A stretch of DNA of 64,000 nt from Butyrivibrio sp. XPD2002 (GCF_000423945.1 NZ_AUIY01000018.1:1-64000); one strand, 5' to 3'; counted from the first letter of the stretch, positions 7,598 to 16,024 are shown. The notes: generated by a model not told the origin, from the sequence alone. Made by a program: numbers and translations.

Positions 7598-7903
7598 CTA
7601 TTTACCATTATTTCTTCGAATATTAGCTGTGTCCTGAACTGCTTTAGGCAACCCATCTGCTTTAACATAATCAAGCGGAATGACTAACTCTTGAATTTTG
7701 TCATCCTTGCCAGGCCTCTTGATATCGTCTGGCAAATAATCCAGCCCGACTTCCCTTAAGCTCATGACACTATCATAAATCCAGCCAACAGCCTGATTAT
7801 CACAATACAAACAATAGCACCCAAACATCTTTTTTACTTTTACATCAAGCTTTATGAGTGCATCTAACCATTCTTGAACTATTTGCGGATCTTCATAAGC
7901 CAT
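7598..7903 (-). CDS. TfoX/Sxy N-terminal domain protein
   Basis: A 101-residue protein with the TfoX_N pattern: EWLDALIKLDVKVKKMFGCY, LYCDNQAVGWIYDSV, then REVGLDYLPDDIKRPGKDD. GGAGGG precedes the ATG by 8 bases. Stand-alone TfoX_N proteins are common in Firmicutes and have no proven competence role. The C-terminal 15 residues lose the usual pattern. A decayed partial copy lies at 6092-6170. Confidence 0.82.
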   Translation of the reverse strand: MAYEDPQIVQEWLDALIKLDVKVKKMFGCYCLYCDNQAVGWIYDSVMSLREVGLDYLPDDIKRPGKDDKIQELVIPLDYVKADGLPKAVQDTANIRRNNGK

Positions 7904-7952
7904 CTTATTCCCTCCGTAACGGTAACGTTATTACAGTGTTTGTATCTTGGAA

Positions 7953-8483
7953 TTACGACCATTCATCACGCAGGATTCGCATCATAACAAAATCGCTGTA
8001 CTCTCCGTTGTAGTAATAACCTTGTTCTTGGACGCCCTCCTGCTTGAAACCGATTTTTTTGTAGAATTTCAAAGCATCTGTATTGAGTCCCACTACTCCG
8101 ATAGATACACGGTTCATTTCAAATTCATTAAAAGCCATATCCAACATGAGACGTATTGCCTCTGTACCATATCCTTTATGCTGCATTTCAGGATTTGGAA
8201 TTATTATTGTCAAGTCGGTACAATGCCATGCAGGAAACATTCTGAGTAGCCCAGTTTCTCCTATAATTGCCCCGTTCATATCCGTGATAGTAAACCATAC
8301 AGAATCTTCTGATTTATGGCATTTGTTGATATATTTTTTTTCTTCTTCCTCATTCGTAGTATCCGTAAATCCGCATTGAAACATAATTTCTGGCTGGTTG
8401 AACCATTCTGCAAAGAACTTTGCGTCCTCTTCTTTTTGTTCCCGTAGAATTATATATTTCCCTTTAATCTCAGCATGTATCAT
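7953..8483 (-). CDS. GNAT-family N-acetyltransferase
   Basis: 176 residues, RimJ/RimL-like. The N-terminus YIILREQKEEDAKFFAEWFN is the family opening, the acetyl-CoA loop reads QHKGYGTEA (about residues 101-109), and the end NTDALKFYKKIGFKQEG is the typical beta6-alpha4 region. It acetylates a primary amine or protein N-terminus in known relatives; the substrate here is unknown. GGAAGG lies 9 bases before the ATG. Confidence 0.92.
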   Translation of the reverse strand: MIHAEIKGKYIILREQKEEDAKFFAEWFNQPEIMFQCGFTDTTNEEEEKKYINKCHKSEDSVWFTITDMNGAIIGETGLLRMFPAWHCTDLTIIIPNPEMQHKGYGTEAIRLMLDMAFNEFEMNRVSIGVVGLNTDALKFYKKIGFKQEGVQEQGYYYNGEYSDFVMMRILRDEWS

Positions 8484-8593
8484 TTTTATAAACCTTCCAA
8501 TTTACTGAATACAAAATCATTATCTCTGCTCTATCGCTAAAGCTCACATTCTGCATTTCTTAGTTAAATGGCTATGTTCAGTCTAGCCAAAAT

Positions 8594-8973
8594 AGTTGGG
8601 GCTTCCCATACCTATTGTAGCCCAATGTCTGGCAAGTTCGAGCTCTGAATCAACATAGTCCTGATCATATTCTCCGTCTGCCTTCATTTCTTCAATATCT
8701 CTCTGACCCCCCCCTCTGGAGTTGACTCTCTGGAAATACCAATGCTTATTTCATTAAAGATATATGAAAGCTTGTACTTATGACTATATATTCAGACACT
8801 AGGGAATCTGCAAGAACACTGAGCATAGTCGTCTTACCATACTGCCTCGCCCTGTTAACCGTAAAATATTTCCCGTCATCAACAAGCTTTCTGATTTCCA
8901 TAACTCTCTCTGTCAGATCCACCATATAATGTTTTGAGGGAATACATACTGCTGTCGTATTAAAAGTCTTCAC
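8594..8973 (-). pseudogene. Truncated AAA-ATPase-like gene (PF09820 type) and adjoining remnant
   Basis: Starts at GTG 8973 after AAGGAGA. It encodes PSKHYMVDLTERVMEIRKLV, GKYFTVNRARQYGKTTML (Walker A variant RQYGKTT), and LADSLVSEYIVI, the standard opening of the AAA-ATPase-like/PD-(D/E)XK family that normally exceeds 500 residues. The frame is lost at 8746. Beyond it, at 8594-8700, lies another coding-like stretch (EEMKADGEYDQDYVDSEL, ending GMGSPNYFG) of unknown family, separated by an 8-base C run at 8707-8714. I read the whole as decayed gene pieces. Confidence 0.6.
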
Positions 8974-9050
8974 TACAGTCTCCTTACAACTTTAACCTTT
9001 TTTATATTATATCGCATGATTGACACTTATCATATGAAAATCGCACAAAC

Positions 9051-9096
9051 AAAAACACTGCTGTGTCCCGTATTCAGATAATCCAGCAGTGCTTTT
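9051..9096. terminator. Terminator after the EF-hand gene
   Basis: AAAAGCACTGCTG and CAGCAGTGTTTTT form a 13-bp stem with a ~20-base loop and T/A runs on both sides. It can end transcription from the minus-strand EF-hand gene. Confidence 0.75.
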
Positions 9097-9221
9097 AGTC
9101 GTTACCATCATTTATTTCTTATAAAAAAGCCGCAACACCTAAGGCTTCTCCCAAGAAAGCTGTTAACACACCTACTGTGAAAGTCATTTTTCTGTATCAG
9201 GGCACTGAATTAATGGCATTA

Positions 9222-10214
9222 TCAGGCAAGCTTATTCTGATCCTGCAGCATTTCACGACGCTCAATAGCTTCCTCAGTCAACTGTTTCTGATAATCCTTT
9301 TTCTTGTAATATTCCTCAAGCTTCTTCTTTTGTCTGGCAGCTTTTTGAGCTCTCCTCTGAGCGTTAGTATTATTATTGTTTCTCTGTCGATTCTGAGTAC
9401 TCTGATTTCTTATCTGTTCCATTAACTGATCAAGCTTTTCTTCATCCGATAATAGTTCAGCCTCGCGTCCTTTTATAGCCATATCCACATGCTGGATAGT
9501 CCCTGCTCCCCCGTTCTCTTTTAGGAACATGCCTGTTTTCCGGATCTTTCCGTCAAGAACCTGATCTGCGCCATCCATTCTGAATTCTGTCTCTTCTGCT
9601 CCAAGGAAAATCGCTCCGACGCCTGCATCCTTAAGACTCTTTAACTCATCGCCGTTTTCAGTCTTAAACCACACTTTGAGCTGATCAAAAACCTCATCAT
9701 TTTCATCGATCCAGCCGTTACTATCTGTATCATATTCTGCAAGATCCTTGAAGCCATCACCACTTTTCACTCCAAAAAGCTCATTTCCATCGTTAATCTT
9801 GCCATCTCCATTTTTATCCAGTGCCAGGAATCCGCTTCCTTCACCAAGCGTAGAGATCTCATCCTCTTTTCCATCAGCATCCAGGTCAAATTTGAATTTC
9901 TTATCACTAAGCTCTGTAGTGTCGGATCCTGTATTTATGATAAGTGGATCAAACAGCGCATCTAGCGGAGAAGCCATCGGTACAAAAACTTCTGACACTT
10001 TGCATCGTTCCATAGAGGCGTTCATATCAACATCAATACTTCTACCATCTGTAGTTTTGACTGTTCCCTTAGCTTCATATGTTGTCATTTCCTTCTCTGT
10101 TGTTTTATCGACAAGACCAACAAATCCCATGTTGCTGCCTTTTCCCGTCTGGCCGTACTGTTTATCATAATATCTTGACGCTGTACTGTTTATTTCACTC
10201 TGATCAATTCGCAT
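9222..10214 (-). CDS. EF-hand-like calcium-binding protein of a conserved uncharacterised family
   Basis: 330 residues. There are three Asp-rich loops: DLDADGKEDE (about 110-119), LDKNGDGKINDGNE (132-145) and YDTDSNGWIDENDE (161-174), followed by ELKSLKDAGVGAIFLG, a Gln/Asn-rich linker and a highly charged helical C-terminus. Proteobacterial proteins with the same loops and SLxEAGVGAI motif are uncharacterised. There is no signal peptide or membrane segment, so if exported it must use a non-Sec route. The ATG at 10214 is chosen for its GGAGG; the frame opens at 10244. It follows a terminator after the FliD-like gene, so expression is probably by read-through. A truncated copy lies at 3957-4406. 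Confidence 0.8.
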   Translation of the reverse strand: MRIDQSEINSTASRYYDKQYGQTGKGSNMGFVGLVDKTTEKEMTTYEAKGTVKTTDGRSIDVDMNASMERCKVSEVFVPMASPLDALFDPLIINTGSDTTELSDKKFKFDLDADGKEDEISTLGEGSGFLALDKNGDGKINDGNELFGVKSGDGFKDLAEYDTDSNGWIDENDEVFDQLKVWFKTENGDELKSLKDAGVGAIFLGAEETEFRMDGADQVLDGKIRKTGMFLKENGGAGTIQHVDMAIKGREAELLSDEEKLDQLMEQIRNQSTQNRQRNNNNTNAQRRAQKAARQKKKLEEYYKKKDYQKQLTEEAIERREMLQDQNKLA

Positions 10215-10244
10215 ATATATTTCCTCCAGATACTTCCGAGACAC

Positions 10245-10290
10245 AAAAAGCGCCTTAGTTCAAATTAGATCCCTCGAACCAAAGCGCTTT
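10245..10290 (-). terminator. Terminator between the FliD-like and EF-hand genes
   Basis: A 15-bp stem (10247-10261 with 10276-10290, two G-U pairs), a 14-base loop and TTTTT on the minus strand. It probably attenuates transcription into the EF-hand gene. Confidence 0.75.
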
Positions 10291-10319
10291 CCGTAGCTTT
10301 AATCTATGTTATTTTTCCC

Positions 10320-11189
10320 TTATGCCAGCCAGTTTCCTAAAAATGATGAAAGTCCATAGTTTCCGGTAAGACCATAGCTGCTTCCCAGCCCATAGCTATT
10401 CATCAATCCATAAAGGCTGTTGGTCCCATACAATCCATTGCTGCCATAAGCACTGGTTGTACTATTCCTTACAGCTGTCGCAGCCACGCTCTGAATCAGT
10501 GTAGAATTAGAACGGATCCTCTGACCAAATGAACCATCCCGTCCAAGCAGGTTTTTGACTTTATCCTTATCAGCTGCCTTAAATTTCTTTTCATCAATGC
10601 TTAGTGTTCCATTTTTGCTGTTATAGCTGATACCAATTTCACTAAGAGCATCTTTATTCCCGGCAGCATCATTTTTCATGGCAGTAGCTCTGGTTCCGAT
10701 AATTGTAGCTGTGCTGTTCTTTGCCTGAGAAACAATGTCATTATATCCATCAACAAGATTCTTTGCACTGTTATACAGCTCATCAGTATTTTTATCACTG
10801 TAGATATAATCGCTGCCAAGTGTCTTCCCGGCTGCCTCAGCCTTTACACCGCCCTCAAGCACAGAACTGTTTGCTCTGGCTGAACTACCATAAAGCTTGT
10901 TATGCAGATTGCTGCTTCCCGTTGAACGGATATTTCCAGCGTTTCCATACCTGCCTGATGAAGAAGCTCCGGTATTTATACGAGTACCTGATTCAACAGC
11001 CTCTCGTCTTTCTGCCCTGGACATTTTCATAAAAGTATCCGCATAGCTTGCCTGCGCAACAGCCTGACCTTTGGTAAGCTGTTGTCTTCCACTTTTTCTT
11101 ACGGATCCCGTTCCATAGCCACTCCAAACTGAGCCGGCACCACCGATCCTGCTCATTAGCGCGCCTACATAATCCATCCCAAAATTCAT
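10320..11189 (-). CDS. FliD-C-like protein with C-terminal YG hexapeptide repeats
   Basis: 289 residues, no signal peptide. Residues 137-240 resemble the C-terminal part of flagellar cap protein FliD: LYNSAKNLVDGYNDIVSQAK, then ALSEIGISYNSKNGTLSIDEKKF and VKNLLGRDGSF. The rest of FliD is absent. The Ser/Gly-rich first 120 residues are probably disordered. Residues 247-286 are six ~6-residue units ending mostly in YG. GGAGG precedes the ATG. A LytTR-type double site at 11277-11307, just after the upstream kinase stop codon, probably drives it. Function unknown; a secreted or axial structural protein is my inference. It is paralogous in plan to 13717-14499. Confidence 0.75.
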   Translation of the reverse strand: MNFGMDYVGALMSRIGGAGSVWSGYGTGSVRKSGRQQLTKGQAVAQASYADTFMKMSRAERREAVESGTRINTGASSSGRYGNAGNIRSTGSSNLHNKLYGSSARANSSVLEGGVKAEAAGKTLGSDYIYSDKNTDELYNSAKNLVDGYNDIVSQAKNSTATIIGTRATAMKNDAAGNKDALSEIGISYNSKNGTLSIDEKKFKAADKDKVKNLLGRDGSFGQRIRSNSTLIQSVAATAVRNSTTSAYGSNGLYGTNSLYGLMNSYGLGSSYGLTGNYGLSSFLGNWLA

Positions 11190-11276
11190 GCGATTACCTC
11201 CTCACAAGGAGCTTTTTCCTTTGCTATTTCAAGTATCGTCCATGAAATGAGACAATTAAATAGGATTGTAACGAAC

Positions 11277-11307
11277 GGACAGTTTAATGTAATGAATAGT
11301 CATTTTT
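11277..11307 (-). promoter_or_regulatory. LytTR-type double binding site, module 1, upstream of the FliD-like gene
   Basis: Plus-strand half-sites GGACAGTTT (11277) and AGTCATTTT (11298) are exactly 21 bp apart, the spacing of AgrA-type LytTR direct repeats. They match the site at 13691/13712 (shared pattern GGWCAGTTTWATG..ATGARTRGWCATT). The site overlaps the kinase stop codon and lies 90-120 bases upstream of the FliD-like start. I could not place a convincing -10 box. Confidence 0.65.
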
Positions 11308-12709
11308 CTTTTGACTGCAGCATTACCGTAACGATAAAAGTATTATTATCAGTCTCCACTTTGACTCCGCCAAGATATTTTTCTGCGATGTTTTTTACAC
11401 TTTCTAGCCCAATACCATGCTGCCCGTTATATGTTTTTTCCTTTTTCCTGCTAACTATCGAGCTATCTTTGTCCCGTATCACAGTTCCATCATAGGAATT
11501 TTCTGCTTTTATCAGATAAAAGTTATCTTTTGAAGTCCCATATAGCTTAATAAATCGTTCTTTTTCCGATACCAATGCCACCGCTTCCAATGCATTATCT
11601 AAAAGGTTATTGAGTACAATAGCCATATCCATAGCACTGATGCTCTTATCATCAGGGTAAGAGAACTCACACTCAAAGGTACATCCCTGCTTTTCTGCCT
11701 GAGTTGCCGCTTCATTTATTACAACATCAGTAACCGGATTACCTGTAGAATATTTCACCCCACTGGCATTCAGCTCTATATCCATTTCACTTAAAAAATC
11801 ACTTGCATCCTGATAGCGATTATTCTCGATAAAACTCTTTAAAATCATCAGCTTTCCTGCCATATCATGACGCAGAGTCCTGATCTGATCGTGATGTTTT
11901 TCAGTAAATTCTATCTTTTTTCTCAGAAACTCCTGCTCCTGCACCTGTTCCTGAAGCAAAAGGTCTTCTTCCTTTAAGCGCCTATACCGCTGCCAGGTTG
12001 CTATGGCTGATAATTCACCTATAAAGATAAGCACTGCAAGAATTGGCAGAGTATATCTAAGACTTCTCTTTTCGTCCAGCAAAACAAATACTTCCTTTTG
12101 CATGGGAACGACCATGACATCTACGATCATGTATGAGATAAAATAAGATACCGCAGAGTAGATTGAAAGATAGACGGCTTCCGTCCAGGTCATATCATAC
12201 TGTTCTGGACAAATTCTTTTTATTAATAAAAATTCTACCTCCACCATAACAGTCATAAATAATACTTGAGCAAGCATCAGCAAAAACATCCTGAGCCACA
12301 GTTCTTCTATCGCTCCTTCCAGCGAATAATCTATACTTCCTATGACCATGTCTGTTATTGAATTAGAAGCTGCTGTATTGATCAGATGCCAGACATAATA
12401 TACGTTCTGCCAGAGAAAAAACACAAAGATCATGTGTGGCATAGCTTTTTTATCATAAAAATAAAATATTGCTGCGATTGTCAGAACACTTATTATGGTA
12501 AATAGCCCTTTTACAGGGAAAGGAAGAGAATACAGGCATAATGCCTCAATCGTAATTACTGCTGATAACACAATCCTCTTTACACTGTTCAAGACCTCTT
12601 TTTTTATAAACAGGCTCATGAAAAAATACAAAAATATGCCACGTATCAGAATTATTGATACTCCATAAAATTCTTCTATTATCCTAATTTGCACTTCTGA
12701 CATATACAC
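11300..12709 (-). CDS. AgrC-like sensor histidine kinase, module 1
   Basis: About 470 residues: six or seven N-terminal membrane helices, a short coiled coil, then the HPK10-type box TLRHDMAGK with the phospho-accepting His and an HATPase_c domain with IVLNNLLDNALEA and HGIGLESVKN. HPK10 kinases sense peptides or autoinducers at the membrane and pair with LytTR regulators. No agrB or agrD gene is visible in the window, so the signal is unknown. Start codons TTG 12712, GTG 12709 and ATG 12703 compete after GAGG; GTG has the best spacing. It follows the regulator gene by 11 bases. Confidence 0.88.
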   Translation of the reverse strand: MYMSEVQIRIIEEFYGVSIILIRGIFLYFFMSLFIKKEVLNSVKRIVLSAVITIEALCLYSLPFPVKGLFTIISVLTIAAIFYFYDKKAMPHMIFVFFLWQNVYYVWHLINTAASNSITDMVIGSIDYSLEGAIEELWLRMFLLMLAQVLFMTVMVEVEFLLIKRICPEQYDMTWTEAVYLSIYSAVSYFISYMIVDVMVVPMQKEVFVLLDEKRSLRYTLPILAVLIFIGELSAIATWQRYRRLKEEDLLLQEQVQEQEFLRKKIEFTEKHHDQIRTLRHDMAGKLMILKSFIENNRYQDASDFLSEMDIELNASGVKYSTGNPVTDVVINEAATQAEKQGCTFECEFSYPDDKSISAMDMAIVLNNLLDNALEAVALVSEKERFIKLYGTSKDNFYLIKAENSYDGTVIRDKDSSIVSRKKEKTYNGQHGIGLESVKNIAEKYLGGVKVETDNNTFIVTVMLQSKEK

Positions 12710-12720
12710 CAATTACCTCG

Positions 12721-13503
12721 TCACAAAATATGATCCATGTATGCTTTAACAAAATCCGCATATTTATATTTGGAGATAATGATAGAATCTCCGCTGTCCA
12801 TAATGGCTTCTGTCCTTGTGTACCCTCTGATATGGTTCAAATTCACAAGATATCCTCTATGTATTCTGAAAAACTCTTTTCCCAGTTCCTCTTCAAATTC
12901 TGACATTCTTTTATACACTTCAAAGCTTTTGCCTTTGAGATGTACAGTAGTTTTCCTGCCATTACTTTCTATATACAAAATATCCTTGATGGCTATCTGG
13001 ATTGTTATTCCACCTGTCTGGATTGTTGTGTATTGTTCTCCTGTATCCGCTTCATATGCAGCTTCACATATCATCTGGGCATCCATTTTTTTCAGTTCTT
13101 CCACTGCTCTTCGAAGTTCAGACTCAAATGCGGCTTTGGATATTGGTTTAAGAAGATAACCGTAAGCCCTTACACCAAAAGCATCTCCCATTCTGTCGGG
13201 AATACCGGTAACAAATATGATAAGCGGCCTTGAAGCCCTGATACTGCGGCCACTCCCTTCAATTCTTTCCCCCAGAGCTTTTGCTGCCTCAATTCCATCA
13301 GTACCACCCATAGCTATATCAAGAAAAAGCACATCTATTTTGGATCCTGAATCTATGTCCTTTATGAGGTCTTCAGCTGATGAATACTCCTTTATTTCTG
13401 CGTTATACACACTTCCGGAAAGCCATCCGTAAAGTAATTCTCGTACTGCTTTTTCATCATCACAGATTGCAAAACACATTTTTCCCATAATGTGTGAACC
13501 CAC
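12721..13503 (-). CDS. LytTR-family response regulator, module 1
   Basis: About 260 residues. The receiver domain opens FAICDDEKAVRELL and carries the phospho-acceptor in VLFLDIAMGGTDG. The C-terminal LytTR DNA-binding domain has ILYIESNGRKTTVHL and FFRIHRGYLVNLNHI. The start is unsettled: GTG 13503, ATG 13488 and ATG 13479 are all in frame. The promoter at 13652-13680 has a LytTR double site just upstream, implying autoregulation. Cognate partner of the kinase at 11300-12709. Confidence 0.9.
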   Translation of the reverse strand: MGSHIMGKMCFAICDDEKAVRELLYGWLSGSVYNAEIKEYSSAEDLIKDIDSGSKIDVLFLDIAMGGTDGIEAAKALGERIEGSGRSIRASRPLIIFVTGIPDRMGDAFGVRAYGYLLKPISKAAFESELRRAVEELKKMDAQMICEAAYEADTGEQYTTIQTGGITIQIAIKDILYIESNGRKTTVHLKGKSFEVYKRMSEFEEELGKEFFRIHRGYLVNLNHIRGYTRTEAIMDSGDSIIISKYKYADFVKAYMDHIL

Positions 13504-13591
13504 TTTCCTCTTTTATTGTCTATTACATCCATATCATCAAAACTAACAATCATAATGCCGTTAACAACAAAGTTATCTCCATAGACATAAC

Positions 13592-13626
13592 AAAAAGCTT
13601 AACATGATTCTTCATGTAAGCTTTTT
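13592..13626 (-). terminator. Terminator-like hairpin in the leader of LytTR module 1
   Basis: AAAAAGCTTACATGA and TCATGTTAAGCTTTTT (minus strand) form a 15-bp stem with one bulge, a 4-base loop and five T in the distal arm. It lies between the predicted promoter (13652-13680) and the regulator start, so it may act as an attenuator or produce a short leader RNA. Confidence 0.6.
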
Positions 13627-13651
13627 GAATTTCAACTTTATTTTAATCATA

Positions 13652-13720
13652 ACATTATGCCAGCACTCTCTATAGGTCAATGTTATGAATGGTCAGTTTT
13701 ATGTCATGAGTGGACATTAC
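13652..13720 (-). promoter_or_regulatory. Promoter and LytTR double site of module 1 regulator operon
   Basis: Minus strand: TTGACC (13680-13675), 17-base spacer, TAATGT (13657-13652). Just upstream are half-sites GGTCAGTTT (13691) and GGACATTAC (13712) on the plus strand, 21 bp apart. The site overlaps the stop of the preceding gene. Placing a LytTR site directly upstream of a -35 box is typical of activation. Confidence 0.7.
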
Positions 13721-14499
13721 TCCTTCTTATCAACAGCCCGTGGTAGCAGTGATGAAAGTGCATCCGAATATCTTCCCTGGCTATTATATGTTCCGCCACC
13801 TCTTGCTGCAGCATTAGTAATGGCTCTTCCTTTGTCACTCATCTTTGATGCAAACGAATTATACCCGGTGAAAAGTGTCTTTAGTGTTTTTATATCTGAA
13901 CTCTTAAGCTTATCCTCATCCACTTCAAGCTTATTATTGGCTCCTACACTTATGCCCACCTTGTTTAATAGCTCCTCATTTACTTCAGTTGTTTTAATCA
14001 TCCATGTAGCAGAACGTAGCACATCTTTGGTGTTTGACTCTGCAGCGCCATCCAATGTTCGGTTGTAACTATCCACAAAGCTCTTAACAGCCTTGCTGAT
14101 ACTATCCCAATCGTACTCTTCAGTTACTGTCTCTTCACCTGCTTCTTCGTTCATTGTAGTCTTCTGCTTTTTCTGCCAAAGAGAGTCCTTCATCAGATTC
14201 TGCGCAGCTTTCGTCAATGTTCCTGCATTACTTGCCATAGAAGTAAGCTTTGCATGCGAGTCCTTACCTGCAGCAGCATTTTCTGCTTTCTGCTTGGCAT
14301 AGTATGCTTTCACAAGCTTTTTGTACGAGCCATTTCGGAGCATAGCATAATCAGAAACACTAAAAGGACTTGTTGCACTTGTGCTGGTATTTATATTTAG
14401 CCCCGATAAAAAAGAGCTTGCATTCTGATTATAATCGCTGAAATCATAATCAGATTTATCATAATAACTACCACTTAATGAGTCTCTTATCGTTGACAT
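13717..14499 (-). CDS. FliD-C-like protein, second type
   Basis: 260 residues, no signal peptide. The N-terminus is a Tyr/Ser/Asp-rich disordered segment (SYYDKSDYDFSDYNQ). Residues 132-222 match the FliD C-terminal pattern: ISKAVKSFVDSYNRTLDG, LLNKVGISVGANNKLEVDED and LKTLFTGYNSFASKM. This corresponds to residues 137-225 of the protein at 10320-11189. GGAGGG is upstream of the ATG and the gene overlaps the end of the preceding gene by 13 bases, so the two are translated together. Role unknown. Confidence 0.75.
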   Translation of the reverse strand: MSTIRDSLSGSYYDKSDYDFSDYNQNASSFLSGLNINTSTSATSPFSVSDYAMLRNGSYKKLVKAYYAKQKAENAAAGKDSHAKLTSMASNAGTLTKAAQNLMKDSLWQKKQKTTMNEEAGEETVTEEYDWDSISKAVKSFVDSYNRTLDGAAESNTKDVLRSATWMIKTTEVNEELLNKVGISVGANNKLEVDEDKLKSSDIKTLKTLFTGYNSFASKMSDKGRAITNAAARGGGTYNSQGRYSDALSSLLPRAVDKKE

Positions 14500-15134
14500 C
14501 TCCTTGCCCTCCTTTGCTTCGACTTATAATAATCATCAAAAAGTTTGTTTGCAGCTTTCAATGTTTCATTACATATAGATGGAAGATCTCTCCCCCATGC
14601 ACCAGTAGCCAAATTAAATCCCTTTTCCATAGCTTTCTGCATCTTTTTCATTTTCTCTACATCATCTCCTGCAAGAGCTGATGCAAAGTCAAAAAGTCTC
14701 TGAGAAGTCTGCTTTACGCCATAGTATCCATCTTCAGAAATATCCTTTTGTGCCTGAGCCTTAGTTGTTGCATCAACCTTGAAATTGCCACCAGCCAGTC
14801 TTTTCCAAAAGCTGTCATCTGTTGCCTTTCCAAAAGCTGAAACCTGACCTTCCAATGTTTTCCTGACAATTTCCAGAAGCTTGTTTCTCTGATCCTCTTC
14901 AGCATGTTTCATCTGCTGAACTATTGCTGCTCTGTCTGCAGGTGACTTCTTATTTATGCTATATAACCCTGCATCCTTTTCAGCCGTCTTCTCGTAAACT
15001 GCCGCAGATTCTTTATTCTCGCTTGCTACTTCCTGAACACTGTCAGTTTTCTTTCCATTTTCAGAACTATAGTTTTCTGTGTTCATGACTGAATAATCAG
15101 TATTCTGAATGTTTCCTACTAATCCTGTACTCAT
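14487..15134 (-). CDS. DUF5610-like protein
   Basis: 215 residues, no signal peptide. The first 80 residues are polar and low in complexity. The C-terminal ~90 residues read SEDGYYGVKQTSQRLFDFAS, ALAGDDVEKMKKMQKAMEKG and TLKAANKLFDDYY, a pattern I associate with DUF5610-like proteins (helical, often near genes for proteins with no signal peptide). The ATG at 15134 has AAGGAG 9 bases upstream. It sits between the coiled-coil gene (51 bases upstream) and the second FliD-like gene (13-base overlap). The family call is by memory of the motif and is tentative. Confidence 0.65.
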   Translation of the reverse strand: MSTGLVGNIQNTDYSVMNTENYSSENGKKTDSVQEVASENKESAAVYEKTAEKDAGLYSINKKSPADRAAIVQQMKHAEEDQRNKLLEIVRKTLEGQVSAFGKATDDSFWKRLAGGNFKVDATTKAQAQKDISEDGYYGVKQTSQRLFDFASALAGDDVEKMKKMQKAMEKGFNLATGAWGRDLPSICNETLKAANKLFDDYYKSKQRRARRCQR

Positions 15135-15184
15135 AACAAATATCTCCTTTATTAACATCTGTTAATCATTTAGTTATAAAAAAG

Positions 15185-16024
15185 CTATATTTCTGCATCA
15201 ACCATGCCACCTACTTCTGTCATTCCAGAGTCCTGTACCATCACGGGCATCTCATCTCCGCCAAGTGATAGCGAAACACCGCTATCAAAACCTGATGAAA
15301 CTGACGATTTCCCCAAATTCTCTTTTTCTGCCTGAAGTCTTTCAAACATTGCCTTTAGATATTTTAAGTCAGCCTTCATGATATCCCTTGCTTCATCAGA
15401 TCTGTGTTTAGCCTTTAGCTGTTCAAGATCCTGCGGCTCCATGGCTCCTGAAAGTGCCTCAGCCATCTCATCTAGCTCCTGATCTAGCTGAGCCGTTTCC
15501 TCAGCCTCTTCATACATCTCCTCAGCAGACATTTCCAGCTTTTCCATAAGAGCTTCGAACTCTTCCTGTTCAAGTTCCGTTATTTCCTCATCCGACTGAA
15601 CTTTTTCTAAAGGATTTTCTTGCTCAGAAGGCAATTCTTCGTCCATATTCTGCTCAGCAGTTTCTTCCATTTTCAGGTTCTTCTTTTTCTTCTCACAGGC
15701 ACGTTGAACCATTTCCGCATGCAGGATTGCCCTCAGAATCTCTTCATCATCGTATTCTCCGGTTTTCAGCTTCTTCTGAAGGTTCCCGATTTTCATCCTG
15801 ATCCCGATTGAAACCTGAGCAGCTTTTGCGGAAGTCTTGGCACTTAATACCTGTGCTGAAACCTGCTTGAAGCTATACATAGCAGGTCTCTTCTTTTTAG
15901 AGCTGTTACTCGTTTTCCTTGGCCTGGACATAGAGATAGTCCCTACATGGTTACCATTAAGGTCATATAAGCGCTTTGAGTAATACTCTGTATTTCCTCT
16001 GATCTGTAGTTCATATCCATACAT
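15185..16024 (-). CDS. Coiled-coil protein, paralogue of 21004-22110
   Basis: 279 residues, no signal peptide. Residues ~45-125 are a basic helical segment (MYSFKQVSAQVLSAKTSAKA) ending in a Lys-rich stretch, followed by a very acidic coiled coil, then EPQDLEQLKAKHRSDEARDI and ADLKYLKAMFERL, and a Gly/Ser/Val tail ending GGMVDAEI. The same order of segments appears in 21004-22110 (TYNYKEVASKIQSAKTS; EDFEDLKRKHRASENKAIV; end GGSIDVQI). ATG 16024 is favoured by an AAGG/GGAG signal over the frame's ATG at 16054. Function unknown. Confidence 0.7.
   Translation of the reverse strand: MYGYELQIRGNTEYYSKRLYDLNGNHVGTISMSRPRKTSNSSKKKRPAMYSFKQVSAQVLSAKTSAKAAQVSIGIRMKIGNLQKKLKTGEYDDEEILRAILHAEMVQRACEKKKKNLKMEETAEQNMDEELPSEQENPLEKVQSDEEITELEQEEFEALMEKLEMSAEEMYEEAEETAQLDQELDEMAEALSGAMEPQDLEQLKAKHRSDEARDIMKADLKYLKAMFERLQAEKENLGKSSVSSGFDSGVSLSLGGDEMPVMVQDSGMTEVGGMVDAEI

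Noticed and set aside
7489-7674. Frame overlapping the TfoX-like gene end
   Set aside because: It overlaps the TfoX-like gene in another frame; only a possible 31-codon peptide remains, with a weak ribosome binding site.
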